Part shown: positions 34,483 through 44,800 of the stretch, one piece after another
How the letters are laid out: each line of letters starts with the position of its first letter
Position numbering within the stretch: the stretch's first letter is position 1
Assembly (NCBI GenBank): GCA_902702965.1
Contig: CACRXP010000302.1
Location: 515,887 to 579,886 of the forward strand
DNA: 64,000 nucleotides
Source: Spirometra erinaceieuropaei
Taxonomy: Eukaryota; Platyhelminthes; Cestoda; Diphyllobothriidea; Diphyllobothriidae
Reading direction: 5' to 3'
Translations under genes and position numbers: made by a program
The notes under the pieces: generated by a model
What the model was told of the DNA's origin: nothing
The model's input: only the letters and a program-made list of their open reading frames with translations
Database searches by the model: none

Positions 34483-35340
34483 TCCCTTGGGCGGTTTTTC
34501 AAAGTTTTGTTTTCTTATCTTATCTAGGTGCGGCCCCAAGGCACAACGGGAGGAGTGAATCCCGTAGCGCGATCAGTGAGCGTCCCTCTACCATTGTATA
34601 TACTTTACCACAACCGACAGTACAACGAGCCCGTGGCTCAGTGGTTAGTACACTAGATTTCTAACCAACACGTCGCCGGATCGAGCCCCAGGATTTACAC
34701 GCCTCAGGGTTAGGTATGGTTAACTGACGACGGTTAATAAACCAGAAATGGTTATTCCATTCTCCACTGCCTTTGTCGGTAACGCTATTCCGTGGCCCAT
34801 ATCGGTTTGCCTGACTATGAGTCGGCAAGTGAGCCATTCGGTACGCGGATTTTGATCTACACTAGCGTTATTGACGTCAAAGTTGCCCGGGTCGGGCTGA
34901 AGATCAGAGTTAGGGCGGTTCTTCAAAATTTTGGTTTCTTATCTTATTTAGATAGCTGTGGTGCGGCCCCTAGGCACAACGGGATGAGTGAATCCCGTAG
35001 CGCGATCCGCGAGCGCCCCTCTACCATTGTATATACCGGAACGTAACTGAGAATACAACGAGCCCGTAGCTCAGTGGTTAGTACGTTAGATTTCTAACCA
35101 ACACGTCGCAGGATCGAGCCCCAAGATTTGCAAACCTCAGGTTTAGGTATGGTTGGCTGACGACGGCTAATAAACCGTAACTGGTTATTCCAGTCTCCGC
35201 TGTCTTTGTCGGTGACGCTATTCTGTGACCCATATCGGCTTGCATAAAAGTCGGCAAGTGAGTCATTCGGTACGCGGATTTTGGTCTTCATTAGCGTTAT
35301 TGACGTCAAAGTTGCCCGGGTCGGGCTGAAGATCAGAGTA
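34483..35340 (+). repeat. Two tandem S1-type tRNA-like units (~430 bp each)
   Basis: Unit 1 is at 34483-34912 and unit 2 at 34913-35340, highly similar along their length. Each holds TCTTATCTTATTTAG, GGCACAACGGGA..GAGTGAATCC and the tRNA-like head GCCCGTGGCTCAGTGGTTAG...TTTCTAACCAACACGTCG with B box GGATCGAGCCCC. Then come GGTATGGTTGGCTGACGACGG, the S1 sense arm and a CATTAGCGTTATTGACGTCA tail. The frames over these units are non-coding artefacts. An internal pol III promoter is plausible from the A and B boxes. Confidence 0.85.
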
Positions 35341-35640
35341 AGGGATACGCCTGGAGTTAGGGTTAGTATTAAGAGTTTGGTTATTCCCAGGGCCGAGTTT
35401 GTTAGTCTTGGATTATAGTTTTCATTTGCGGTGGAGGCTAGGATTGGGGTTTAGAATTAGAGTTAGGAGTTAAGGCTAGGGTTTCAGGTTTTGGGTTAAG
35501 GATTTAAGACCTAGAGTTAAGGTTGTGCTTACGTTCGAATTTCCCCTAAATGTTAACGGGTTAAGGGTTAGGGTTACCCATTACAGCCATGTTCATGGTA
35601 GCGTTAGACCATAGTTAACAGCGGTTTTACCGGAGGCTAC
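35341..35640 (+). repeat. TTAGGG-like degenerate tract R3, right copy
   Basis: GTTAGGGTTAG, TAGGGTTTCAGG, GGGTTAAGGGTTAGGG and similar. The inverted counterpart of 33270-33850, including ATTACAGCCATGTTCATGG. Too degenerate for a live telomere; an interstitial telomere-like or repeat-borne array. Confidence 0.75.
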
Positions 35641-35689
35641 TTACCAAACCCTTGCAAAAGGTGATTTTCTATGGGAATTTAACTGGGAG

Positions 35690-36440
35690 AGAGGAGGTTG
35701 CAAAGAAAAAGATTATTTTGGAAAGCCGGACGTCTTGTTGAATGTCAGAAGTCGGATTTGCAAATCTACGTGCTTTTGTGCCATAAAGCGCAGTAATAAC
35801 GCCTACGGGCAGGTTTTTGCGTAAATGTGCCGATATTGCTTTGCCATTCGTTATGAGTCGCCATCAAAATGGTCATTGTCGAATGGTCATGTTGGGTTTT
35901 GAACATATGGAAAGATACTTTTTGTGCGGTTTAATTTCTGCTCATAAGTAATTAAAAAAAGTAAAGGGGTAAACAATAAAAGTTTGTGTAACAACGGCCA
36001 CTCTTCTGTGCATTCATAAACGTAGAAAAGTCTAGAAGTAAGCAAGGATACCGGAAACTGTTGTAATCTAAAGAGTAGGGCAAGGCCCTCCGTCTGAAAA
36101 ACAGGCTAAACCTGTTAATTTTTTGTTCTACTGTGTAAAAAGGCAACTAATATGAGCATCTGTCAACAGGATGCAGTAATAAAGTACTCTTTAAGCAGGT
36201 AACTGACTATTCAAAGCTTTCCAATTTACCGAAAGCGTATTCGCCGTTGGCTTATATTGTCGACGTTCATTTTTTCGACAATGAGGTTTCATGTTTGGGT
36301 GACTTTTCAAATGTGACCAAACGAGATGGCCTAAGAACTTCCAACTTCTGTTCTCAACTACTCCCAACTTCCCTTTATGAGCTATCGATAGAAAACGCCG
36401 AAAACCGCGAAACATTCACCGATATCTCAAGAGCTATCTG
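35690..36440 (-). repeat. Unknown diverged repeat R2, copy B
   Basis: Inverted relative to 15370-16200, with the same landmarks (ORF-like block at 36191-36415, then GTTCAAAAC...CATTTTGATGG and GCGCTTTATGGCAC). Class unknown. Confidence 0.6.
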
Positions 36441-36958
36441 AAATTCGCTATGGTCAGTCATCAGAAAAAAAACGAAAATAAATTTGACGGAAGAAAGATC
36501 TTCTCAATATACGTAAAATGACATGTTTGCGAATGCATCTGCCAATTTTGTTTAAACTTAGTACTCACTGGCCGACAGGTGAATATGTAAATTTATTTAA
36601 ACATTTATTCCTGTGGTATCTCAATCAGTTAAATTCTATTCGCCTCAGTTAACCGCATATTTGACAATGAGAAAAGGAAAGCGTTCATCGATTTTTTGCT
36701 ACGTCCGCATGACTGAAAATTGTACATTTTTCTCTGTACCAAACTTCGCAAAACGTTAATTCTTGGACAAGCATTGTGCGCATTAAATTGGGGTCCATTC
36801 ATGTGGCACAAAATTTCGTGTTTCTGAAATTTCTCTTAGAAATTGCTCTTTCTTGTCAATGAAATAGTACTTATGGTACCTGTTCTGCGTTCTCATTTAA
36901 CTGGAGGTTGTTCATTATTAGTATGGTGCATTGGTGGATGCATTCCGGCCAGATTAGG
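36441..36958. other. No feature recognised
   Basis: AT-rich with no supported feature. Confidence 0.4.
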
Positions 36959-36990
36959 CATACTTCATGAGTTAGGCCACTTGCTGTCTA
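36959..36990 (-). mobile_element. Palindromic TA-element tip fragment
   Basis: TTCATGAGTTAGGCCACTTG then CTGT matches the right tip of the family (compare 57725-57746). The remainder is absent. Confidence 0.6.
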
Positions 36991-37477
36991 GTTAGCCAGC
37001 ATTTGCTTCTTTGGGACAAACAATGAAGCCAGAGAAGGCTTATCTTTCATCGGGAATTAGCACGTCGTCCGAGTAATGGCGCTGCGGACAGATTGACGAT
37101 AATGCAAAGTACACAGAACCACGCCCTTCAGTAGGAATTATCTGCGCATCTCATCGTGGAGTACTCACTGCCTACTAAGACAAATTGCAGAAACATCTTA
37201 ACTGATTGTTTGACTTTAAAACACTGTCGAATGTAGACCGAAAATAAACATCCACGCATGTCTATTAACATCCCACTTTTGGAAAGGCAAAAAACGAAAT
37301 TAAAAGAGTAAGAAAGTTAAGGTGGGGGAACTTGAATATGTTGGCAAGAATGACTTAAATGGTCACCCAAGCGGGACATAGGAATAGGAACGTCACGCCA
37401 AAGCAATAAACGTGAATCTGCACATAATTTTAAAAAGGGCAAAATATTCCCGTGTCCTAACGCCAACGAAGGCCCTG
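36991..37477. other. No feature recognised
   Basis: No domain or repeat recognised. Confidence 0.4.
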
Positions 37478-37790
37478 ATATAAAACTAAACCAGGTCGGA
37501 TATGGTTATGTAGCCCCACCTGAAGTAAACAAACTCCAGTCACCTCTAATACGGGACCGGTCGTAATAGGGGTTTTAAAGGTGATGTAGAGGAGCGCACA
37601 GGCGACGAGGTCAAGTAATTTTATGCGAAAGAAAAGCTATTGAGAATGCGCGGTTATGCTTTGAATGGTTGAGAAATAGTTGCGCTAACCCCTAACCCTA
37701 ACCAAAATCCCTAACCATAACCACTAGCCCTAGCCCACAACCCCAATCCTAACAGTACTGTGTCCATCAGGTGGGGCTTCCAAACCACCT
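37478..37790 (+). repeat. Unknown repeat R1, 3' part (copy C)
   Basis: Matches 8270-8480 and 8655-8690 of copy A: GATATGGTTATGTAGCC, ATACGGGACCGGT, GAATGCGCGGTTATGC, CTAACCCCTAACCCTAACC and then ACAGTACTGTGTCCATCAGG. Without the 170-base insertion of copy A, it shows the natural 3' end of the element. Confidence 0.8.
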
Positions 37791-37796
37791 GTTACA

Positions 37797-38240
37797 CTTA
37801 AATGCGTTTTCGACTCGAAAAATTACTTAAGTAGGGTACTCTTAAACAGCATAATCTCAAGATATTTCAGTTACTTCGAGATGCCAGTTTTTGAACGAAC
37901 CCCTTTACGGCGCCTGCAAATCGACACTGTCAAAATTGACTACTTAATTAGCATAAAATCCCTCAATAATTTTGGATGTCCTTATAAATTCAAACACATC
38001 CCTTAGAAAACATGCATTAAAATATTCACTTCTAGACTTATTTAGTAGAAAATTACGTCTTCGTTAAATTTTGTATTTAAAGGAGGTATAAAATTCGGTT
38101 TTAAAGTTTTTAATTATGCTATTTTTAGGGTTGCAAATTGTCGTTTCATAAAACCTCATGTCTCGGCATTTACTAATGTTGCTTATGAAGTCCATAATAT
38201 GGCTCAAATCCACTGCTAAATTTAATGAAACCCCACAGAC
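37797..38240 (+). mobile_element. Palindromic TA-element, left arm only (copy 7)
   Basis: AAATGCGTTTTCGACTCGAA, then TTACTTAAGTAGGGTACTC and so on to ATATGGCTCAAATCCACTGC, i.e. one arm up to the element centre. The tip and the whole second arm are missing. It ends just before the putative promoter of the G-alpha gene. Confidence 0.8.
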
Positions 38241-38269
38241 ACACCGGTCGGGGCATACACCGAAGCGAC

Positions 38270-38788
38270 TTTTTATGGACACCAGATGACAAGTGGACGG
38301 TGAGCAGACAAACGTTGGATTGCCAGGTCTTGTTCGCCGTTTCCCCCAAGTGGGCACGTGAATAACGCGCCCCCTCCGCGCACGTCCCAGCGGCGTCCTT
38401 GCGGCGGTCTATTAACGCGAAGTTTTGACTTTGCGCCTCTCCTATTGGTTGCCTCAGGCTCGTGTGCCAAGACTAGCCAATTAGGCATGCGTCGAAAGTG
38501 CAGCGCCGCCCGCAGGGTGCCTGTGCGCGAGCGTGTAAAAATAGTCACTGCTAGCAGACCGGTACTGGCGATCATGGCAATGATGATGACGATGATGCCG
38601 GTGGTGGTGGTGATGACGATGATAACGACAGTTCTTCCCCAGTGGACGCACTGATGTTTGAACAGGGGCTTGAAAGGAAAGCTTCCGCCCGCATTTCTAG
38701 GGGATCGTTCCCATCCCGCACACATACACACACATCTTTTCACTCACCTCTGCTGGACTTTATAGAGGCAATCTAAAATCTACGCACA
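38270..38788 (+). promoter_or_regulatory. Candidate promoter/5' UTR of the G-alpha gene
   Basis: A local GC- and CpG-rich island (about 38340-38560) in an otherwise AT-rich window. It has two CCAAT-type boxes (CCTATTGG near 38441 and AGCCAAT near 38474) and no obvious TATA box until TTTATAGAGG at 38759. The start codon at 38789 follows. Transposon sequence (copy 7) ends ~30 bp upstream of the island. The transcription start cannot be placed from sequence alone. Confidence 0.5.
38576..38632 (+). repeat. GATGATGAC/GGTGGTG microsatellite
   Basis: An imperfect (GAT/GGT)n tract within the putative 5' UTR or promoter of the G-alpha gene. Confidence 0.75.
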
Positions 38789-38906
38789 ATGGGATGTTCC
38801 CTATCTCGAGAAGAACGCGACGCTCTTAAACAGAGTCGCGACATTGACAGGCAACTGAAGGCGGATGAAATCGAAGCCGCTAAGAACGTTAAACTTCTTC
38901 TGCTCG
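38789..38906 (+). CDS. G-protein alpha subunit (Gi/o class), coding exon 1
   Basis: The exon encodes the N-terminal helix of a heterotrimeric G-protein alpha subunit, the membrane-anchored GTPase that relays signals from seven-helix receptors. It reads [13 protein letters not shown], continues through a charged helix and ends [12 protein letters not shown], the strand leading into the P-loop. Gly2 and Cys3 are the myristoylation and palmitoylation sites of Gi/o proteins (MGCxxSxEE/D motif), which separates it from Gq, Gs and G12. The exon is 118 nt: 39 codons plus one base of Gly40, followed by GTAAAA as splice donor. This is the phase-1 boundary known from vertebrate Gi/o genes. The start is fixed by the motif. 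The following exon (AGESGKST P-loop) was not found downstream by reading; R1 copy B sits in the intron from 39135. Nothing in the exon is broken, so it is probably a live host gene. Confidence 0.93.
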
Positions 38907-39134
38907 GTAAAATACCTTTTACATGCATACCTTCTTTCCCTATCTCAGTAGATGCTTAAGACTGGTTTGATTAACCGTTTGGAACACGCTACCCTTGTCT
39001 CTGGACTTAAAATTATAATAAGAAACACCCAGCTAATTTTAAACGGAGAATTACTGAGTTTGACTCAGACAAATATTTAAACCAGAATATAAAATTTACT
39101 TGTTTACTTAAGGTTGCCACAGTTCACAGTGCTA
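38907..39134 (+). other. Start of G-alpha intron 1
   Basis: Donor GTAAAA at 38907, then AT-rich intronic sequence up to R1 copy B. The intron end is not identified in the window. Confidence 0.6.
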
Positions 39135-40752
39135 GTATCAGCAAGATGGAGTTAGGCAGCCGCACAATACTGTTAGGGATTAGGGCAACTATTTCTCAAC
39201 CACCCAAAGTACAACCGCGCGTTGCCAATAACTTTTCTTTTGCAAACAATTACTTGACCTCGTCGTTTGTGCGTTCCCCGGCCCCAGCTGTAAAAACCCC
39301 GATTACCTCCAGTCCCTTATTACAGGCGACCGGAGTTTTTTTTTACATTAGGTGCGGATAAATAACCACATCTGACCTTAGTATCGTTACATCAAATCTA
39401 ACAAAATATTTGGGAGGTGAAGGAGGTGGTTTCTGCATTGTTCTCAAGTTGCGCTTAACTGAACACTTCTTACTCTCAGAGTAAAATTCATGTTTTCATA
39501 AAGAAAAATGCAGGACAGTTTAACCTCCCTTTTCACTAAGTTAAATGGGACCTGTCCCAGTAAGTTTGCAAACACAGCGAATTCCTGTCAATTTGGCAAT
39601 CAGTTATGGGAAGCCAGTAACAGATCCTAGGTATACTTCGGAACAAAACCGAATGATGTTCAGTCAAGGCGGGGTCCGCATAACACATGCGCATTTCCAA
39701 GCCACTGACAGATCATCCACGGATGCCAACAGGTCAGCAATAGAATGAAAATGCCGCAGAAAACACCAAGTGATTGAATCAGACGCGTTGGCACTTACTA
39801 CTGAATTGGGACGCCATTTTATGCGTGACAGCGGCCCTTTATGTCAGCTTAGGTGTTTGCGCGAATCCTGTTCACTTGCAACCTGCAAATAGGACCCCCA
39901 CAAATCCGCCTGGCTATCACTCCCAAAATAACGATTAAGGCGTCTTACCTTAACCAATACGTGCTGGTTTTTGGCTTAAATTATTGCGTATTTAATCATT
40001 TAAATAAAGGGGACTTTGCAGTGGGATAAATGATTGGCCGCTTGCGTTTCTTAACTGTTCAGTTACCGATTTCGCATGAAGAGACAATATGTTACTACAC
40101 TATTTTAGGCTCTGTGGATAATTAAACCAACCCTTTGGTCGGGTCCAACGTGTTCCAACCAATCAACAGCCACTTTATATGAACACGTCTGTCTAGTTTT
40201 GGAACGCCTTTTAGTCAAAGACCTCGAAAATGTGAAGAGAGGTTTTATAAAGGAAAAAGTCGTCAATTCGTGACAAAACACGTCAGGATTTGACATCTCT
40301 GATTTTCAAATTTAACTCTCCTGGGGATGTTCTAAGACATCTCATGCTAAAATGAGCCCGTGAAAGCATTTTATGGCTGGTGGCTTGTGTGTGAGGTTGA
40401 GTGATGGTTCGACACGCCCTACAGGGGCCAGAATGTTTGAATATGCCCTCGAGTGGAAAAGATCCCAGTATAGAGGACACGGTATTGCTTTGCTTAAAGA
40501 ACAGCTGAAGACTATCACGTACACCGTGGCATCCTGACCCTTCATTGAGTAGTGTTCTAGTAAACTGCGCCAATCCCAATCAGAATAACAATCTTTAAAT
40601 GCAACACGTAGTTTAGCCATTGAGCGTCGATCCCGTGTAGATCTAACTATAGCCGATGCTCAAAAATGACAATTTGCTTTCTGTTTACGGTAAATGACGT
40701 GTTCATAAATTTTATGCGTGAAGGAAGTGAGCATTTGACTTTTAAAAGTCAT
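39135..40752 (-). repeat. Unknown 1.6-kb interspersed repeat R1, copy B
   Basis: Inverted relative to copy A and colinear over ~1.6 kb. On the minus strand the open block MAKLRVAFKDCYSDWDWRSL, then HYSMKGQDATVYV and EPSLNLTHKPPAIKCF (40342-40620) matches copy A's frame at 7093-7332 with about one substitution in seven residues. Copy A has a stop where this copy reads KDCYS. Most replacements change the amino acid, so selection on a protein is not evident. It lies antisense in intron 1 of the G-alpha gene. Confidence 0.8.
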
Positions 40753-41349
40753 CGGATATGACAACTCCTGAGGCGCCAACACAGTTACTCGTGTTGCTGA
40801 CTATTCGCGCATCAACAAACTGCATACAGCAAGCATGTAGTGAAATCCGTGGCTCTTGGGAACTGCTCTGAGCACCCTTCAACCTCATATAGGTAGAATT
40901 ATGTGGCTTAGCACCGAAGAAAGTAAAGAACACGTACTTTGGAGACCTTCAGATCAACCAAAGAGGCACCTTTTGGTTCAAAATGGCTGCAATATTTTAT
41001 AGAACCGATGTGGTCTTTTCCTTGAATTGGCGGGACACTCAAAGCTGGAGCCCGTATCCATTAGATCGATAAAAATCTGACATAAAATTGCCTGTCCTAC
41101 TAGACCTCTCTCCTATTAGTCGAACTCTGGAAGTGTAGGGGATGGAGCTTTCACAGTTCAAGGTCTCCGTACTCGACGATGAGTTCCGGTTAACAGAAGG
41201 AGTTCTTGTCTTTTGTCAGTAGCATGTTCCCCTGCACTCCAGGTGCTGGACTCTACAGTGTTATCAGACAGACAATTTGTTTGCTTCAGCGAGCTCCTCC
41301 AGACTTTAGACAAAAGACAGACCACTGATAGAGATGAACATGCCTGTCT
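40753..41349. other. No feature recognised
   Basis: Short frames. The stretch 41150-41349 leads into the PLE end at 41350 and may be its interior, without recognised coding. Confidence 0.35.
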
Positions 41350-41460
41350 CAGGAAGCAGTTCAGAAGAAGAGGACGTGACCGCTTAAACAAGGAGTTTAC
41401 TAACCTGACATTTCGAATTCTCACTCGAACTCATCATTGTAGACAGTTACAGATAGTGAT
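41350..41460 (-). mobile_element. PLE terminal fragment with decayed hammerhead
   Basis: Minus strand: a TATCTGTAACTG-like lead, a hammerhead remnant at about 41404-41446 (ATGATGA for CTGATGA, helix II GTTCG...GAATTC, GAAATGTCAGG), then TAGTAAACTCC and the distal end GACC...CAGTTC-like sequence in antisense. It matches 1441-1575 and the antisense arm at 18440-18500. Confidence 0.65.
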
Positions 41461-41639
41461 GACGGGTTCCAGTGAGAATCTGAACCGCCAGACCGATATA
41501 CTTCTTGTTCCAGTGCTCGCATCCTCTTTTTCTGCAAAGATACATCATCACATCGTGCGCCAAAAGGTTTGCATGCAGCCAATAAGACGTGGACTTGTGG
41601 TTTAGCTGACCATTTTGATTTCTGAACAAGACAAAGGCC

Positions 41640-41898
41640 TTTGCTGATGATTATCAGTGGTTAGAGGCATTGGACTTCTAACAGACAAGTTGCAAGTTTG
41701 AGCCCCAGATGTTCCACACCTGGAGGCTGAGTACGTCTAGATGAAGACGACTAATGAGCCAGAAATGGCCATTCCAGTCTCCCTTGTCTTTGTCGATAAT
41801 GATATTCTGCCGCTGTGCGGCTGCTGGTTGGGCTCGAGAGAGAGCCCGTAAGACACAAGGGGACTAGTGAGTTCCGTAAGAACGATCTATGAGCGTTG
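41640..41898 (+). repeat. S1 tRNA-Arg-like repeat
   Basis: Head CAGTGGTTAGAGGCATTGG, ACTTCTAAC, B-box-like GTTTGAGCCCC. Then the sense arm (CAGAAATGGCCATTCCAGTC, CTTGTCTTTGTCG) and the tail CGCTGTGCGGCTGCTGGTTGGG, GAGTGAGTTCCG. Confidence 0.8.
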
Positions 41899-42207
41899 AC
41901 CGATACCACTGTTCTCCTCTCTGTTTGCTTCAGCACTGGGATGAATGGCGATGGAGTGACACCATGCCACTGTTTAGTGATTGGCGAGAGAGTATGTTTC
42001 ACATATATGCACACCACAACGTCTTCCATCCCCTCCCTAAAACCATATTTAGGGGTTTTGTTTAGAGTTTTATGGCTTCCCGCACTAGGTGGAGAACTAT
42101 CTGACAGAAACTCTTTTGCCCCATTTAGAGTCAAGGGGTTCACAAGTAGGGTTGAACTTGTATTACAAATGTATACAATGGAGGAAATTGCTTTCAGGAA
42201 GGCGTAC
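41899..42207. other. No gene recognised
   Basis: An open frame on each strand (41896-42297 +, 41751-42143 -), the minus one largely overlapping S1 sequence. No domain recognised. Confidence 0.35.
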
Positions 42208-42470
42208 GAACAAAGACAAGGGAGATTGGAAGGATTATTTCTGCCTTATTGGCCGTCGTTAGTTAGCCGTATCCAACTGCAAGTCTGGATCATCTAGAAT
42301 TCGAATCCGAGGTCCCTCGTCATTGAGCATTTTGAGTTCAGCGATCGACCACTGAGGTATGGATTATACTTTATCCAAAGCTGAGGTTTGGATGGCTGTC
42401 TGACCACGCCAAATACGCCATTCCAGTCTCCCTTCGTCTTGGCAGTTCTATTTCCTGCGCCATTACTGGC
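42208..42470. repeat. S1 inverted-arm cassette, decayed
   Basis: An antisense arm (CAAAGACAAGGGAGATTGG), a decayed minus-strand head with ATTCGAATCC, then a sense arm (GGATGGCTGTCTGACC, CCATTCCAGTCTCCC). Confidence 0.7.
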
Positions 42471-42560
42471 TAATATGTGATCGCCTGGGAGGGCTCTGAA
42501 TTGAGTTCCCCGACGGGCGAACATGCTCTTCCTGTGATAGCGAAAACACTTCGCTCGACC

Positions 42561-43543
42561 TACAGTAGATGTGCTAATGCATTAATGTTGACCGAAATTC
42601 TGAAATGTGTTTTCGACTCGAAAAGATTACTTAAACAGCATGCTCCGGAGATATTTCAGTTACTTCTCCGGTTTTTGAACGAATTTCTTACCGGCCGGCC
42701 GCAAAAAATGGCTACTTCACTATTATGAATTTTTCTCATTGATTTTCGACGCCCTTGAATTTCAAATATAAATATAAATAATATATAATATAAATATAAA
42801 TACAAATTCAAATATAAATATTATTCTTATATGCACAAAAATATCCACTCTTTTACTCTCTTGGTAGGAAGTCAGGGCTTTTTATAATTTTATACTTCAA
42901 AAAGGGTATAAAATTTTCTTATTAAGAGATTTTTAAGATCGTAAAATGACCATTCATAAAACATTGTGTTTCTGCATTTTTTAATGTTGTGGGCAAAGCT
43001 TACAATATGACTCAAATCCATTGCAAAATTTTTCTGAGCCCCATATGGTTCATTTTTATTGGCGTATAAAAATGCATAATTTTTCGTAAACGGAAAATAT
43101 ACAACTTGCATTTTGAAAACCCTGAACGCAAGTATTACTGCAGGCCGGGTTCAGAATTATTTGGGAATTGGGAAAGTTTCTGAAAACCAAATCATACATT
43201 CCTTTGTAATAAGAAATTTGAAGAAGGCATACTTTTCTACCAAATAATTAAAAGAACTGCCACTTTTGTGCATGTTTTTCATGAAGTATGTTTGAATTTA
43301 TAAGGGCTTCAAAAATCAATGAGAAGAATTCATACTACTTAAGTAGTCACTTTTTACAGTGCGGTTTTTGCAGGCGGCTGGAAAGATGTTCGCTCAAACG
43401 TCAGCACCCAAAAGTGACTGAAATATTTTGGAATCATGCTGCATGGCAATCAATAATTCGACCCTACCTAAGTAATCTTTTTCGAGTCGAAAACGCATTT
43501 CATAATTATGGTTGACATTTCACGAGTTAGCGCATCAACTGTA
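42561..43543. mobile_element. Palindromic TA-element, copy 8
   Basis: Left end TACAGTAGATGTGCTAATGC; right end GTTAGCGCATCAACTGTA. The arms are complementary throughout except for an AAATAT/ATAAAT microsatellite at about 42765-42825 that has expanded in the left arm only. No transposase. Confidence 0.88.
42765..42825. repeat. AAATAT/ATAAAT microsatellite inside a palindromic element
   Basis: Irregular AAATAT units where other copies read only AAATTCAAATATATTT; a local expansion after insertion. Confidence 0.75.
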
Positions 43544-43854
43544 TTTAGAGTAGGTGTTCTCCTTCACGATATCTATTCAGATAATTAAACTCCAGACATT
43601 AAACTAGAACCCCTAGCTGATAAGCCAAATGGATATCTTTCGCGTGCAGGAATGACCGGTAGAGGATACAAACGCTTATTTTAAACTCTCCATCCTATCC
43701 GTCTGACGCTCTCGGGGCCGTTATGTGAGTTAAGGAGGTTCATCAGTATCCGCGAAATAATAAAAAGTGGATTAAAACACTGTTTTCCCAGAATAAGTTT
43801 AAAAAAGACAAAGGAGACGAACTATGCAGAATTAAATGGCGTCATAAAATTCTG
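43544..43854. other. No feature recognised
   Basis: No domain or repeat recognised. May include decayed upstream sequence of the PLE fragment that follows. Confidence 0.35.
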
Positions 43855-44090
43855 TGGCTATATTACGTGCGGATCAAATACCCTGGACGCACGCAGAGGC
43901 AGTTGGCAACTCGGCCAGCTGAACACGTGCCAAAACGGCTGCTACAAGCGGAAAATAAGGCACCCAGGAGTTCAATTAGGAAGCATTTAGTAGACATGGG
44001 TCATACGGTGAACCCAATGACTGCATGTAAGGTTCTACTTCGGGCGACGACTGAGCGTTTCCTGCGCTTTGTAGAGGTCTCTGCGATACG
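43855..44090 (+). pseudogene. PLE GIY-YIG fragment ending at a telomere-like tract
   Basis: Open conceptual frame KYPGRTQRQLATRPAEH, then KRLLQAENKAPRSSIRKHLV, VNPMTACKVLLRA and RFLRFVEVSAIR. Same family as 3290-3610 and 48100-48447. The CxCxCKY core before KYPGRT is lost, and the family's last ~25 residues (PDLCKQL..VVNL) are replaced by TTAGGG-like repeats from 44089 on. No reverse transcriptase was recognised upstream. Non-functional. Confidence 0.8.
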
Positions 44091-44205
44091 GGGGGTTTGG
44101 ATTGCGGTTCAGGTTTACGTTTAGTGTTATGGTTGGGGTTAGGGTTAGTGTTGGGGTTAAGGTTAGACTTGGGGTTAGGATTCGGATCAGGGTTATAGTA
44201 GGGGT
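44091..44205 (+). repeat. TTAGGG-like degenerate array
   Basis: GGTTGGGGTTAGGGTTAGTG, TTGGGGTTAAGGTTAG, TTGGGGTTAGG and similar, with variant spacing. The array joins directly onto the truncated GIY-YIG fragment. An interstitial telomere-like sequence. Confidence 0.75.
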
Positions 44206-44384
44206 CGCCAATTATATTCGCGGTCAACGAAGACGAATGCGGGTCGGATTCAGCCACACAGACGGCATTTGTGGACTGCGTACCAAACAAAGTGTACCAT
44301 ATAAGGAGAGCTGTGCGGATAACTTTACAGTCTCTGAAGATGGGTATACGAAATAAATACTCGTAACGTCAGACCTCCAACAAA
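44206..44384. other. Unassigned; small shared scrap
   Basis: CGGATTCAGCCACACAGACGG near 44246 has an inverted counterpart at about 45150-45185, a small shared repeat of unknown kind. Confidence 0.35.
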
Positions 44385-44800
44385 CCTTGGTAGAGGAGGG
44401 CTCACCGATCGTGTTACAGAACTCACTCGTCCCACTGTGCCTTACGGGCTCTCTTTCGATCCCAACCAGCAGCTGCACAGCGGCGCGTAATATAGGCAGA
44501 ATAGCACTGCCGACAAAGACAAGGGAGGACGTAATGGCCATTTCTGGCTTGTCAGCTGTCGTCAATCGGCCATGTCCAATCCAGATGTGCAGCTCGGTCC
44601 CGCGACCTGTGTAATGCCCCATATGGCTGGCTGACGAAGGCTAATAGACCAGACATGGCCATTCTAGTCTCCCTGTCCTTGTCGGCAATGCTGTTCTGCG
44701 TCGCTGTGTTGGTGGTTGGGTTCGTAAGAAATCCCTAATGCACAACGGGACGAGTGAGTTCTGTAAAAACGATCGGTGAGCACCCTTCGGCGAGGTTTAG
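44385..44800. repeat. S1 inverted-arm cassette with two tails
   Basis: 44388-44612 is antisense (tail CGTCCCACTGTGCCTTACGG, arm CCGACAAAGACAAGGGAG). 44612-44800 is sense (arm ATATGGCTGGCTGACG...CTTGTCGGCAATGCTGTTC, tail GCACAACGGGACGAGTGAG). The tRNA-like core between them is reduced to GGTCCCGCGACCTG. Confidence 0.75.

Noticed and set aside
38358..38743. Long frames on both strands upstream of the G-alpha start
   Set aside because: They cover a GC-rich, microsatellite-containing island on both strands, with low-complexity M/V/I runs from GAT repeats; a promoter/UTR is more likely.
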